Source of the DNA: Cyclobacteriaceae bacterium
GTDB taxonomy: Bacteria > Bacteroidota > Bacteroidia > Cytophagales > Cyclobacteriaceae
Reading direction: 5' to 3'
Length of the DNA stretch: 43,473 bases
Assembly: GCA_022841475.1 (NCBI GenBank)
Contig: JALHRJ010000037.1
Location: 1 to 43,473, forward strand
This document shows, piece after piece, positions 17,321 through 27,200 of the stretch (the first letter of the stretch is position 1; every line of letters begins with the position of its first letter). The position numbers and the translations under genes were made by a program. The notes beneath the pieces are model-generated. The model ran no database searches, was not told where the DNA came from, and worked only from the letters and a program-made list of their open reading frames with translations.

Positions 17321-17458
17321 TATAAAAACCTCCTGCTGGATAAAATCGAGGACCCATTTCCTCGTCCTAACTGGCAAGCTTAACTGTTGCAATGCACTAC
17401 GCCCTACAGAAGCTTTAGTGGATTGGCTAACACAGGATTGCCAATTAGAACCAAGAAA
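17321..17458 (-). other. Leader of the HNH gene
   Basis: Non-coding stretch between the HNH start and the terminator of the holin gene. Small hairpins GAGGA-N6-TCCTC and ATTGGC/GCCAAT are present. No promoter with a good -10 was found. Confidence 0.4.
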
Positions 17459-17483
17459 AGACGCGGCCATTATAGCCGCGTCT
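17459..17483. terminator. Terminator of the late operon
   Basis: AGACGCGGC(17459-17467)-CATTATA-GCCGCGTCT(17475-17483). On the minus strand it is followed by TTTTCTT, two nt after the holin stop codon, and so closes the long late transcription unit. Confidence 0.88.
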
Positions 17484-17485
17484 CT

Positions 17486-17683
17486 TTAATTAGTATTGAA
17501 ATATTTTGTGATTTCAGCGACTATAAGTCCGATTATTGTTAGTACAGCTATGTTGGTTAATAGTTTCCAATCAATCAGATAGATGTCACCTAGTCCTGTA
17601 ACGTAGGCGCCAATGGCTACGAAAGTCATAGCACCTGTCCGCCAAATAAATGACTTGATACGGTTTTTTATTTCTGGGCTCAT
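17486..17683 (-). CDS. r1t-type holin, 65 aa
   Basis: Starting at ATG 17683 the protein reads MSPEIKNRIKSFIWRTGAM, a membrane span, YVTGLGDIYLIDWK, a second span and GLIVAEITKYFNTN. The 'IKSFLWRxG...' beginning and '...EIxKYLN' end are the signature of r1t-like phage holins. It forms the pores that release or trigger the lytic enzyme. The frame is open to 17719 but that would overlap the peptidase gene and lengthen the N-terminus beyond the family. There is no Shine-Dalgarno; the upstream region is A-rich. Last gene of the late operon. Confidence 0.85.
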   Translation of the reverse strand: MSPEIKNRIKSFIWRTGAMTFVAIGAYVTGLGDIYLIDWKLLTNIAVLTIIGLIVAEITKYFNTN

Positions 17684-17697
17684 GTTTTTATTTTTAA

Positions 17698-18639
17698 TTA
17701 CCAAGGCAATTGAACACAATCAGATTTGTCGAAGTTGGTTTTACCGTCAGGCAACACAGTGTTTAGTTGGTAAGAGTCTGCCTTAGAGAATGAACGCCAC
17801 ACTTCTTCGCTAGTTGCGTCAATGATTTGACTGCCGTTAGGAGTCAAGATGAGAGCAGCAAATGTTTTGCCGTCTGCGTGAACTGCTTTTTTATACACGG
17901 GTTTATTGATTATTTGATCTTTAGGTATTAGCACCCAAGGAGAGAATGTTCCTTGCATGGCATAGAAATATGTTTCGGAAATGTGATGTACTTTTCCAAG
18001 CTTTGACCATGAAGACATTGCGATAATGCACTTACGACCATTGTGCATGTGGTAGCCAAATCCATACAATGCGTGACCCCAAACGGTTTCACCTTGCATT
18101 GGTGGACGTGGGTTTTCTTTATTAGCCCAGCCCTGATTGCTACCGTAAACACCGAACACTACACCTTTATAATTTTCAATAGCCCATGCGTAGCCATTCA
18201 TGTCTTGTTGGTCAAGACTGAACGCACGATAGACTTTACCGTCAATGCGGTACTCATCTTTAGTCCCTGCTGTAGAACGCATGTTAGCCATGGTCATTGG
18301 GCTAGGGTCTTTAACTTCGTGGCTTTCAGCATGGCCGCGGTTAACTAACTCAAGACCTCCGTCACGAATGTACGCACCCCATGTAAGGAAAATGCGGCAG
18401 AACAAATCACGAACAGAGAAAGTCTTGCCTGTAACTTGCCAGTGGAAGTAACTCCACGCACAAGCTACACAACAGTCTGAAGTTGCCTGATCTACACCAG
18501 GCGGTTTTGCTAACTGATTACCTTTGTTCCAATCGATCTCGATAGCGCCAAGAGCGCCAGCCATTTTTAACACTAAGTCACGGTCGTCTTCGGGATCAGG
18601 AAGGGCACCTTTACCAAGTTTTAAAATATCTTCTTCCAT
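17698..18639 (-). CDS. Papain-like (C1 family) cysteine peptidase, 313 aa
   Basis: DQATSDCCVACAWSYFHW gives Gln51 six residues before Cys57, as in papain (Gln19, Cys25). GETVWGHALYGFGYH supplies the catalytic His near residue 189, and AMSSWSKLGKVHH aligns with the NSWG motif, with Ser in place of Asn. There is no signal peptide. It lies between the holin and a coiled-coil membrane protein where an endolysin is expected, so it may cut peptide bonds of the cell envelope, or it may be a virion protein acting at entry. The C-terminal 70 residues look like a small separate domain. Confidence 0.85.
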   Translation of the reverse strand: MEEDILKLGKGALPDPEDDRDLVLKMAGALGAIEIDWNKGNQLAKPPGVDQATSDCCVACAWSYFHWQVTGKTFSVRDLFCRIFLTWGAYIRDGGLELVNRGHAESHEVKDPSPMTMANMRSTAGTKDEYRIDGKVYRAFSLDQQDMNGYAWAIENYKGVVFGVYGSNQGWANKENPRPPMQGETVWGHALYGFGYHMHNGRKCIIAMSSWSKLGKVHHISETYFYAMQGTFSPWVLIPKDQIINKPVYKKAVHADGKTFAALILTPNGSQIIDATSEEVWRSFSKADSYQLNTVLPDGKTNFDKSDCVQLPW

Positions 18640-18640
18640 T

Positions 18641-18991
18641 TTATCGTACTAAATAGCTAATGATTAAAGCAGTTATAACAGGAGTGATCACGGTGGAGAG
18701 AATCCCCAACACAATCATTACTCCTCTTTGTACGGATTGATAACGCACTAGACTACTAACACTATCAGCTAGCCCGTCTACGTGCTTTCGAAGTTCAGGA
18801 ATATCTCCTGTAACATCTTCAACTGTTCGAAGTCGACGCTCCATAGCTCCTTGATTAAGAATCATGTTTTTCCCCAGCTCTTCTACTTTAATATGAATAC
18901 TGGTTAATGTGGTTTTGACCTCTCCTTCAAATTGTCCTTGACGCCGCGCGTCTTCTAATTGCTCGTTCTTCTTTACCATTTTTTGTTTCAT
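18641..18991 (-). CDS. Coiled-coil protein with C-terminal membrane anchor, 116 aa
   Basis: Residues 1-85 are a long amphipathic helix (KKNEQLEDARRQGQFEGEV, RLRTVEDVTGDIPELRKHV). Residues 92-114 form a membrane segment (MIVLGILSTVITPVITALI). The layout is that of XhlA/hemolysin-type or spanin-like phage lysis accessory proteins. It has its own promoter (TGTTATAAT at 19014-19022) and heads the lysis group with the peptidase and holin. Confidence 0.75.
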   Translation of the reverse strand: MKQKMVKKNEQLEDARRQGQFEGEVKTTLTSIHIKVEELGKNMILNQGAMERRLRTVEDVTGDIPELRKHVDGLADSVSSLVRYQSVQRGVMIVLGILSTVITPVITALIISYLVR

Positions 18992-19013
18992 TTTTAGTTA
19001 CTCGTTTGAGTTT

Positions 19014-19022
19014 ATTATAACA
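19014..19022 (-). promoter_or_regulatory. Promoter of the lysis group
   Basis: TGTTATAAT on the minus strand (TATAAT at 19014-19019), the same extended -10 found at 3907, 16853 and 42249. It lies between the stop of the 1185-aa gene and the coiled-coil gene, giving a leader of about 16 nt. Confidence 0.6.
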
Positions 19023-19041
19023 TTTTTTGACTGTTTAACCA

Positions 19042-22000
19042 CTATTCTTCTTTGGCTAGTTTTTTGAGTTGCTTCAAAACTTCGTCAGAAATAAGCTTCT
19101 TTTTCCGAAGGTCTTTTATGAAGGCGTTTCGTTTATCCACATCTTCAATTTTCATGGCTTCTTCGTGAATATATTTGGCACGCTCACCATTCTTAACCTG
19201 CAATTGGCCCACTAATTTCTCTTCATAAGTCAGGCCCTTCTTCTCTTCAGCGATTACCGTTTTCAGCTTTTCAAATAATTGAGGGTTATCTTTTTTAATC
19301 TGCTTGGCTCGGGCATTAGCCTCTTCTTTTGATAGCCCTTTTAATTCTTTGTGGATTTTTTCCGCTTCAGCACGCAGCTCAAAGCCAGAGTCAGCCTGCT
19401 CTTGCAGTTTTTCTTGTAGGCCAGCAACCTTCTCATCATCAGCCGCGCCACCCGCTGCTTTACCGAATCGTGCGTAAGCCGCGTCGGCAATATCTTGGCC
19501 ACCAATATCTTCTTTATCAATCAAGCCAAGGCCTGCCGCGACGCGGTCAGAAATGTTAAGACCTTGCGCACCTACAGAACCGAAGGTTCCTTTAATAAAT
19601 GCTTCAGCTTTGATTGGCGATACCCCAAGTACGTTAGCAATCTTCTCTGCCGTCGCAGAAGTCCAGTCGTATTTCTGTTTGTCAGGAGACAGGCGCTCCA
19701 TAGACTTCGGTACTATAGGACGGCCAGTAAAGAAGTTGTAGTTTGCCTGTGATTCTACGGTAGGCTTAATAGCTTGAGGGGTTAGGGAAGCGATCGCTTG
19801 GTTCTTGTCTGGTTCGATAGGAGAAACGAATCCAATCAAATCTTTAGTTGCTTCAACGAAATCGAAGTCAGCGTTAGTTTGCATGGCAATCATTCCCTGT
19901 CGAACAACGTTACCAAGATTAGCAATGTTAGGAGTGATAGGAATTTTTATCACGTTCCAGCGACCACGATCATCTTTGCTTGGATTTGGCGGCACTAGAA
20001 TGAAATTGTTTTCTTTTTCGTATTCAGCAATGTCGTCGTAAGCTGCTTTACGTTCAGGGTCCCGCAGGTTCCACGCAGTGATTGCGGCCATAGGGAATAG
20101 AACAGTTGCAGCCAACTTTGCTGTAGTGGATTTTGGGCGCTTGGCTAGAGCTTGAATTGTAGAACGGTTACCTTGGATAGAGGCATTCAAATAAGGAATT
20201 GTGGCGTTAACAATCTGTCCCCACTCACCACGGCGTGCGAAGTTTCCTGACGCACTACGTGACTGTTTCGCTGCTTCCACAATAGCGTCTTCCATACTAC
20301 GCCCTTCGGCCATTAGAGCACGCTTAGTCCCTACATACTGCTGGGCACGGGTAAATTCTTCAGTACGTCCCATAATGTTTTCTGCTGCACGTAAGAGCTG
20401 ACCTGGGTGGGTTACGGTATACAAAGCACGACTCGCCATATTACGGTTAGCGCGAATTTGTTTTAAAGTTTTTGGAGCTTGGTTACGGGAAATATCAAAG
20501 GACGTGAACATGGCACCTTCACGGACCATTTCATCATATATCTTTCCATGGCCTAGAGCAGTCCATAGAGCTTTACCAAACACGACAGGGTTGGCAATCG
20601 AATTTTTTAAACCACGACTGGAGTTGATAAATGAAGACACTTGGTCTTTCACCACGTTGGCTAGTGTGAAAGGAACTGAAATACCAGTAGTACCAAGTTT
20701 AAGCAGACGAGTTGGTAGAGAGAAAACTTTTCCAAGTAGTCCCATTTGTTCTACGTTCAGTGCTTTGGCTGCACGAGCAATGTCAGGAGTGGTCTGGTAT
20801 ATTTCTTTCACGCCATTACGTAGTACAGATACAGTGTATTTCCCTGCCGTCTCGCCTGGCTTCACGAGCTTTAACTGGAATGGATTGCCTGGCAAATCTT
20901 TATAGCTGGTCAATACCTGCGCTGCCTTGTTACGCTCACCTTGAACAATAGCGTCATAAGTTTTGGTCATTAAGCTTTGTAATGGACTCTCAACTTCACG
21001 CTCACTACCCTGTAATTTTTGAACAACAGTTTGCTTAGATAGAGACGCGGTCCCTTTCTTCGTTACGTTTGGCGGTACTGTGAAATCATCAAAGATACGA
21101 TTCACAGGAACGTAGTCTGGGTAAATTATTTTCAATTCGTCAGCCAACTCTTTGGCAATCAAACCAGAGTCAACAGCGTAGTCTAAAATTTTACGGCTGT
21201 AAGCAGACACCTCTTGAGCGAATGGTTCATACACTTCCGAGAAAGCTTCAATCATTTTGCGATCAGCTACGTCGTCACGGCCAGTTACGAAGTCATTGCC
21301 TTTAACATTTTTAATCTGCTGCATTTGCTTGGCGATCATGTACTGGTCAAGGTTCTGCAGGTTGTCTACTTTTTGAACAATCCCTTCGAAGCCACCGTCT
21401 TTTAAAAACTGGCCAGCAATATCATTGGCGCGTAGACTGCGGTCAATCTTGTCTTCAATATCAAACTTAGGTAGTAATTCATATTTAAATTCACGAGCAT
21501 TCTTTTTAAGAGTGTCTATGATAGGCGCGTTGAAATCCACTGCCTTACGTTTCACGTCAGTGTAGAATGCTTTTGCTTTGTTAGAGATTCCTTTTAGTCT
21601 ACCGCCTCGAGCCTCATCAGCTTTTTTAACCATGGCTGACACGTAGTCTTCAGCTTCTTTAAATGGCTCTGGCTTGGCTTTGACTTCATCACCCAGGCGA
21701 ATGAATCCACCTTGGGTTTCCTTGGCGTATTCAGACTTGAAAGTTTTTTTGGCGTCGTTTAGGGCGACTCTCAACTGGCGACGAGTGGTGCCATTAGGAG
21801 TTTCGACAAACCGTTTGTTCAGTTTATTGATATGATCACCCAATTCAGACAGCTTCGGTGACAATTTAAAGTCCACGCTATGGGCTATTTCTTGGGCTTC
21901 CTTGGGGCTAAAACCAACTTCCTGTAGCTTGACAGCCTGGCGGAGTTTTCCGACCTTCCCAGCGGCATTTAGGCCAGTCAATGCAGAAATACCAGCTGTT

Positions 22001-22599
22001 ACAGCGGTTCCTGCTCCTGGCTTTATACTGTCTTTCATGTCACGGCCTTCAGCCATTTTATAAAACACATCAGAGGCATAGCCAAAAGGAACGGTTGTAG
22101 CCGCTTCTTTTGCTGCAGTTTTTCCAAAGGCAGCAGCCTTGCTTAACTTGCCAAGCTTGGTAGCACGGGCAGCCATAGCAGTATTTTTAACGGTACTTAT
22201 ACCTTTAGTAGCCAATGATCCAGTAAATACTTCAGTGGCCATTTTACCAAACGAGCCAATGACTTGCTTGTTGCTCAAGTTCATTGAGTCAATAATGTTT
22301 TCAGTACCGATACGAGGCCCGCGATTCTGCAGGGCTTTAATTAGGTTCGCATTAGACTTTCCTGCCGCGCGGTTGGCGCGCATTTTGTCAAAGATTTTTG
22401 TATCTATTTCAAATTGCTTGCGCTCGCCTTGTTCAATCTGACGACGCACTATAGGTTCGGCAATTGTGTCACCGATAATCTTACCTGTCTCGCGCGTACC
22501 TTCAGAGAAAATTCCACCGACTTCACGAACTACGTCGCGGACCCGAGTACCTTTAGCGCTGGGCTGCCAGAATTCTTTTTTAAAGGGATTCCATGTCAT
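19042..22599 (-). CDS. Very large internal virion protein, 1185 aa
   Basis: Almost wholly helical and basic at the N-terminus (MTWNPFKKEFWQ), with long charged helices. A conserved-looking central block, PFTLANVVKDQVSSFINSS to PLPYLNASIQGNRSTIQ-like sequence (about residues 640-860), resembles the large polyvalent protein-associated domain (LPD38 type) of phage ejection proteins. The C-terminus is a charged coiled coil ending KQLKKLAKEE. In podoviruses such proteins are stored in the capsid and injected to form a channel or act on host targets. Transcribed with the tail genes. Confidence 0.7.
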   Translation of the reverse strand: MTWNPFKKEFWQPSAKGTRVRDVVREVGGIFSEGTRETGKIIGDTIAEPIVRRQIEQGERKQFEIDTKIFDKMRANRAAGKSNANLIKALQNRGPRIGTENIIDSMNLSNKQVIGSFGKMATEVFTGSLATKGISTVKNTAMAARATKLGKLSKAAAFGKTAAKEAATTVPFGYASDVFYKMAEGRDMKDSIKPGAGTAVTAGISALTGLNAAGKVGKLRQAVKLQEVGFSPKEAQEIAHSVDFKLSPKLSELGDHINKLNKRFVETPNGTTRRQLRVALNDAKKTFKSEYAKETQGGFIRLGDEVKAKPEPFKEAEDYVSAMVKKADEARGGRLKGISNKAKAFYTDVKRKAVDFNAPIIDTLKKNAREFKYELLPKFDIEDKIDRSLRANDIAGQFLKDGGFEGIVQKVDNLQNLDQYMIAKQMQQIKNVKGNDFVTGRDDVADRKMIEAFSEVYEPFAQEVSAYSRKILDYAVDSGLIAKELADELKIIYPDYVPVNRIFDDFTVPPNVTKKGTASLSKQTVVQKLQGSEREVESPLQSLMTKTYDAIVQGERNKAAQVLTSYKDLPGNPFQLKLVKPGETAGKYTVSVLRNGVKEIYQTTPDIARAAKALNVEQMGLLGKVFSLPTRLLKLGTTGISVPFTLANVVKDQVSSFINSSRGLKNSIANPVVFGKALWTALGHGKIYDEMVREGAMFTSFDISRNQAPKTLKQIRANRNMASRALYTVTHPGQLLRAAENIMGRTEEFTRAQQYVGTKRALMAEGRSMEDAIVEAAKQSRSASGNFARRGEWGQIVNATIPYLNASIQGNRSTIQALAKRPKSTTAKLAATVLFPMAAITAWNLRDPERKAAYDDIAEYEKENNFILVPPNPSKDDRGRWNVIKIPITPNIANLGNVVRQGMIAMQTNADFDFVEATKDLIGFVSPIEPDKNQAIASLTPQAIKPTVESQANYNFFTGRPIVPKSMERLSPDKQKYDWTSATAEKIANVLGVSPIKAEAFIKGTFGSVGAQGLNISDRVAAGLGLIDKEDIGGQDIADAAYARFGKAAGGAADDEKVAGLQEKLQEQADSGFELRAEAEKIHKELKGLSKEEANARAKQIKKDNPQLFEKLKTVIAEEKKGLTYEEKLVGQLQVKNGERAKYIHEEAMKIEDVDKRNAFIKDLRKKKLISDEVLKQLKKLAKEE

Positions 22600-22604
22600 A
22601 GTTT

Positions 22605-24230
22605 TTAGTAAATATCTTCATCATCATCTTCGCTGTCCTGGCCAAGAATATATTTCTTGTAACCTTTCTTGCCTTCAGGGTGGAAGTATTCCCACAACAA
22701 TGCGTTGTAGTCTGTTGGGTCAGCGCCAGACATCTCAATTTGGTTAGCTACTGACTCCCACAAGTCATAACGATTCTCATTGTTAATACCACCATTGTCG
22801 GCCGCCAACTTGTTGATGTAATCTTCAACGTCAACACTCTTTAACTTGCTTCCACCACCCCCGCCACCACGACTTGGTGGGCGAACTGACTCTTGGTAAA
22901 TACGAGAGCTATCAAGCTTCATTTCAGCTTGTTCTAATGAGTCGGTAGGACGAATGCCAGCGTCTGGGAATGCTCCCATAAGTGCAATGATCTGGTCGCG
23001 TTCTACATTTGAATACATAGAGTAGTCTTCAATCATGCCCTTGGCCTGCGCTTCTTCAATAGTTAGGCCAGTCATTTTCAAGAACTCTTCAGGGTCTTCA
23101 AAACCCCAGCCGTCAGAAGTTCGAATGATAGTACCGCCGCGGTTGTAGAACTCGCTAGTGATACCAGCGTCAAAGGCTTCTTTCTGGTTCTGCTTCGCTT
23201 CATCTTGGCGCTGTTTGATTTCAGTAGCCTTGGCCATTTTGCCCTGGATAGATTCTACTGAATCATTCAAAGTAATGCCTGCGTCAGCCATGAACTTCGC
23301 GGTTTCAGGGTTGATCATCAATTCTTTAATGTAATCGCTAGTTGCCTGTGAACGCTCAAGATCAGATTCCAACAAACCAACTTGGGAAGAAATCCAAGCC
23401 TTCTCTTCTTTGTTCAATTCTAGAAGCTTATTACCAGCGTCGTCCTTCTGGTCTTGGTAGAAGGAGACCAATGTAGAGTAGTAGTTCAACTGGTCTTTAC
23501 GGTCAGCTGTAATGGCGTCCATGCTACGGTCAATCATGTTGTAGGCTTCACTGATCTGGCCACTACGGGCAGCCATAACACCTTGAATTACACCAACGCG
23601 GGCGTTGATGTCTTCCATTGCTTGCATGGCACGAGGGGACTGTGTCAGTCCAGCCAGCCCAGGCACTTTTGTATTACGAAGCTGGGACATCATGTTAGAA
23701 CTTTGGGTCAACAGACGCTCTAATTCACCAACCAATTTCTGGTTAGCTTCAAAATTTTCATTAACACTCAAGCGGTTGCGCTCATTGCGTTCCAACTCTT
23801 CACGGAAAGGACTGGTTAGGTCTTTTACTTCAGAGCCTTCAATAATGTCTTTTTGCTTTTTAGTGTATTCGTCAATCTCTTTTTGGACTTTCTCCTGTTC
23901 GATTTTCACATTGTCGAGCTGGCGCTTGTAAGCGTCTTCAACAGCTTTACGCTGGGCTGCTACATTTCCACTCATTGAAGTAACGTACTCGTTAACAACT
24001 GTTGGAGCTTGTGGCTCGGGCAGTTTAGGAGTAGGTAGCGTCTTTAAGCTGTTAGTAGAAAGCGGCGAAGACCCGTCCAAAGACAGACGAGGTTGTGGAG
24101 TTGGGAGTGACCCCTGTGGCGTCCCGCCTGGATTGACAGTAGGCATTGGGGTGGCCACGGCTGTAGGGGCAGGCGCATTGCTATCCTGCCCTACAAAGTA
24201 TTGTGTGTTGTCAAAATATTCTCGTGCCAT
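22605..24230 (-). CDS. Coiled-coil virion protein, 541 aa
   Basis: A Pro/Thr-rich start (APAPTAVATPMPTVNPGG) is followed by about 300 residues of coiled coil (VEDAYKRQLDNVKIEQEKVQ). Then comes a segment with EFYNRGGTIIRTSDGWGFEDPEE and a C-terminal SRGGGGGGSKLKSVDVEDY, and an Asp-rich tail. It is probably an internal or tail-associated structural protein that works with the 1185-aa protein next to it. No enzyme motif seen. Confidence 0.65.
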   Translation of the reverse strand: MAREYFDNTQYFVGQDSNAPAPTAVATPMPTVNPGGTPQGSLPTPQPRLSLDGSSPLSTNSLKTLPTPKLPEPQAPTVVNEYVTSMSGNVAAQRKAVEDAYKRQLDNVKIEQEKVQKEIDEYTKKQKDIIEGSEVKDLTSPFREELERNERNRLSVNENFEANQKLVGELERLLTQSSNMMSQLRNTKVPGLAGLTQSPRAMQAMEDINARVGVIQGVMAARSGQISEAYNMIDRSMDAITADRKDQLNYYSTLVSFYQDQKDDAGNKLLELNKEEKAWISSQVGLLESDLERSQATSDYIKELMINPETAKFMADAGITLNDSVESIQGKMAKATEIKQRQDEAKQNQKEAFDAGITSEFYNRGGTIIRTSDGWGFEDPEEFLKMTGLTIEEAQAKGMIEDYSMYSNVERDQIIALMGAFPDAGIRPTDSLEQAEMKLDSSRIYQESVRPPSRGGGGGGSKLKSVDVEDYINKLAADNGGINNENRYDLWESVANQIEMSGADPTDYNALLWEYFHPEGKKGYKKYILGQDSEDDDEDIY

Positions 24231-24233
24231 TTT

Positions 24234-27200
24234 TTATTCGTTATTTGTTTCGTTAGTTTTTGAAGTTACTTGGATTTCTTCAAGCGCTACATTGTCTTGG
24301 ATTTCAGCCTTGACCTGCAGCCATTCATTGTTCTGGGCAGTTAGGTCGCGGTTCTGAATGTACTTCCAGTTTTCAACCGAGAAGTTAAATTCACCGCTAG
24401 TAATATCCGCCAGACCATTTGTTACTGTTATCGTTTTAGTAGTAGTGCCAGTAATTTCGGTAATTTGAAGGTTCAATCCAGCGCCCTGTCCACGGCGGAC
24501 AATAACTTCATCACCTACCGCTATGTAACCGCTGTTGACTGCGCTTACAAACCCTGCGTCAGCGCAAGTAAACGTAGTAGTAGAGGTCCATATTCCAGCA
24601 AAAGAGGTGGCGTTCTTCCCTTCGGCTACAGAAGCTGATTGCTGTCTGTATTTTAACACGAGTTCGCCTGAATCACCTGTGCCTAAGTGGTCAATTTTTC
24701 CGAAAATACGCTGCCAAATAGTGTTTACATCTACAGAAGGGAATCGAGGAGATACGAATGACGCACGAGAATAAGAACTTACATCTACGCCAGTGGCTTT
24801 TTCTTTAGAGAAAACACCTTCCACAATCTCTTCATTGTCACTGCCATACACCAGAGCTCCCGCTAAAACATTAGTGCCCATGTCATATAAAGCTCGCAAA
24901 CCACTTGGAGTTTCAATGGCCGACAAAGAGTTGAGGACTGCGGGATCGAAGACGAATCCATGTTTGTGGTATAGGCGCTTGTTTTCGTAAGCCCAGATAC
25001 CAGAAGGGAATGGGTACTGACCTTCCCACAGACAGTAGTATTGATCATTTTCTACAACGATACCGTTACGGTGAGGAAGAGTGATTTTATCTCCAGTCCA
25101 GTAAGGTGGGAAGTAATCATAAGCTGGGAAAGCAGAACCGTTGTATGCGCGAATCTGGCCAGCCTTGTCGATAATGTGACAATTTTCGTTAACAATGAAT
25201 CCGACAGTGGCACCCTCTTCGATTGTGAAGATACGGGTAACTTCAGTGTAAGGTTGGTACTGCACCACGTAAGAAGGGAGTGTGTCTCCTGAAATATGCT
25301 GCAAGCCAATGAACACTTCACTCTTGGTGTATTCAATCCAGTTGATGAAGTAGTTAGCGTCGAAAACCACGCGGTTTGGTCGAGCGTCGCTAATGCTTAC
25401 GCCAGTCGCAATACATGAGTGAAGTTTATTTTTATCACCGAACAACAGCACGCCACCAGCAGATAAAAGTTTTAGAGGGTGTGGGTAATCAGGATCGAGT
25501 GGGTCTTGCTGGAAAATACCCTGCCATAGGGACTGCCATGTACCGTCTTCTTCATTCAAGAATTTCAAGTCTTCAGTAGTAGTTAGGTATAGGCGTTCAG
25601 TCGCCGCGGGGAATTCAACTTGCAGGGTCATGGAAAGGTCCATGAACTGTTCTTGGAATTTATAAGGAACTGCGATAGTTGCTGCAATTTCAAACCCACC
25701 CACAGCACCAGTAAAGGCGCCAGGGTCTTCGCTCGCTGCTTCAAGAAGACGATCAGCGGTATAGGTTGCAGGAGCAATCAAGTTTTGGTCTTCCCACAAA
25801 TATAGAGGAGGCTCGTTAATAAATGAATCGTAATCAGTAGGTGCGGCTGTTGGGTTGCCGTTAGGGAAACCACCATTGTTGCCGCTGCCCGCTACAATCC
25901 ACAGGTATTTAGCTAGTTTGAAAGTATCGTGTTCTGGTGGATCAGCGGGTCCAGCCATGACAGCTTGAGTTGCTGTTGGAACGTCACCGTTAATAATGCG
26001 GTAAATAATCCAAGTAGCCCCACTGTTATTGGTCACGGTAACACGACCGTTATCGTCGCCTGTAGCGCGTTTCCAAAACACGAATTGAGTACATTCGTTA
26101 AGGAAGTCTTTTGATTCTTTTAGTTTTGTCCAGCCAGTTAAAGTGCCTCCAAGGTTATTTTTAGAAGTAGACATGACTAGGATCAACAGATCACCAGGTA
26201 ATGTAGAAGGAGGTACGGTGAAGAAGTGACTACCAGTAGCCACGCTGTTATTTCCAAAAATTCGGTCTGCGACAATAGGGTAATCAACTGGAAGAGGAAT
26301 GTTGTAAGTGATACGGACTTCTCCACGAGCACCAGAGGCACCACTACTTGGAGTGCTACGACCACCACCACCATACATAGCCCCGCCATTTACAATATCG
26401 CCATTTAAGTTTCCGCCACCGCTACCACCTTGGCGAGCGCCACCTTGGCCACCAATTTCACTACCTGTATCTCCACCATTACCGCTATCTCCAGCTCCGC
26501 CTCCACCACCGTCCCCGTCAGGGTCGGTTCCTATAGAGCCATTTCCGCCAGAGTATTTAACATCACCGATACCAAGACTGGCTTGACCGCCAGTTCCACC
26601 ATTAGCACCTGCCAGGCCACCAACAGCCAAGACAGCAGGGACGTTAACGCTTGACACGTCGAAAGTGCCGTCAGAAGTAAATGTATGTAAAGTGTCACCT
26701 CCGTCAGTAGTAATTGTTCCGCCAGTCGCAGTGATAACTCCAGTCTTGTAGCGAATTATAACTACACCACTACCACCAGCACCACCGTTGTCGACGCCGC
26801 CCGAAGGGTGATAAGCACCTCCACCTCCACCACCACGGTTAGCTGCTCCTGAATCGGCGATACCTGTAGTCTTACCGTCACCCGCGCCGCTACCCGCAGT
26901 TCCGCCTGTTGTTTGTCCGCCTCCACCACCACCAGAACCATACATAACAGTAGAACCTGAAATATCAGAGTTAAGTCCGTTACCACCATTACCACCATTG
27001 GAGTCAGTAGCGTTCGCGCCAGCACTGCCAGCACCACCACCTCCACCACCAGCTGCGGTTACGTTTCCGCCAGTACCGATACCAGAACCACCAGGGAATT
27101 GACCTACCAAAGAAACACCTGCAGTAGAGTTAGCGCGAGTACCACCACCACCAGAAGCTCCATTTGCACCGCCGTCGCCGCCAACATGATTTCCACCAGC

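Noticed and set aside
17321..17470. N-terminal extension of the HNH protein up to 17470
   Set aside because: A strong Shine-Dalgarno stands before ATG 17320, and the extension overlaps a terminator and has no domain sense.
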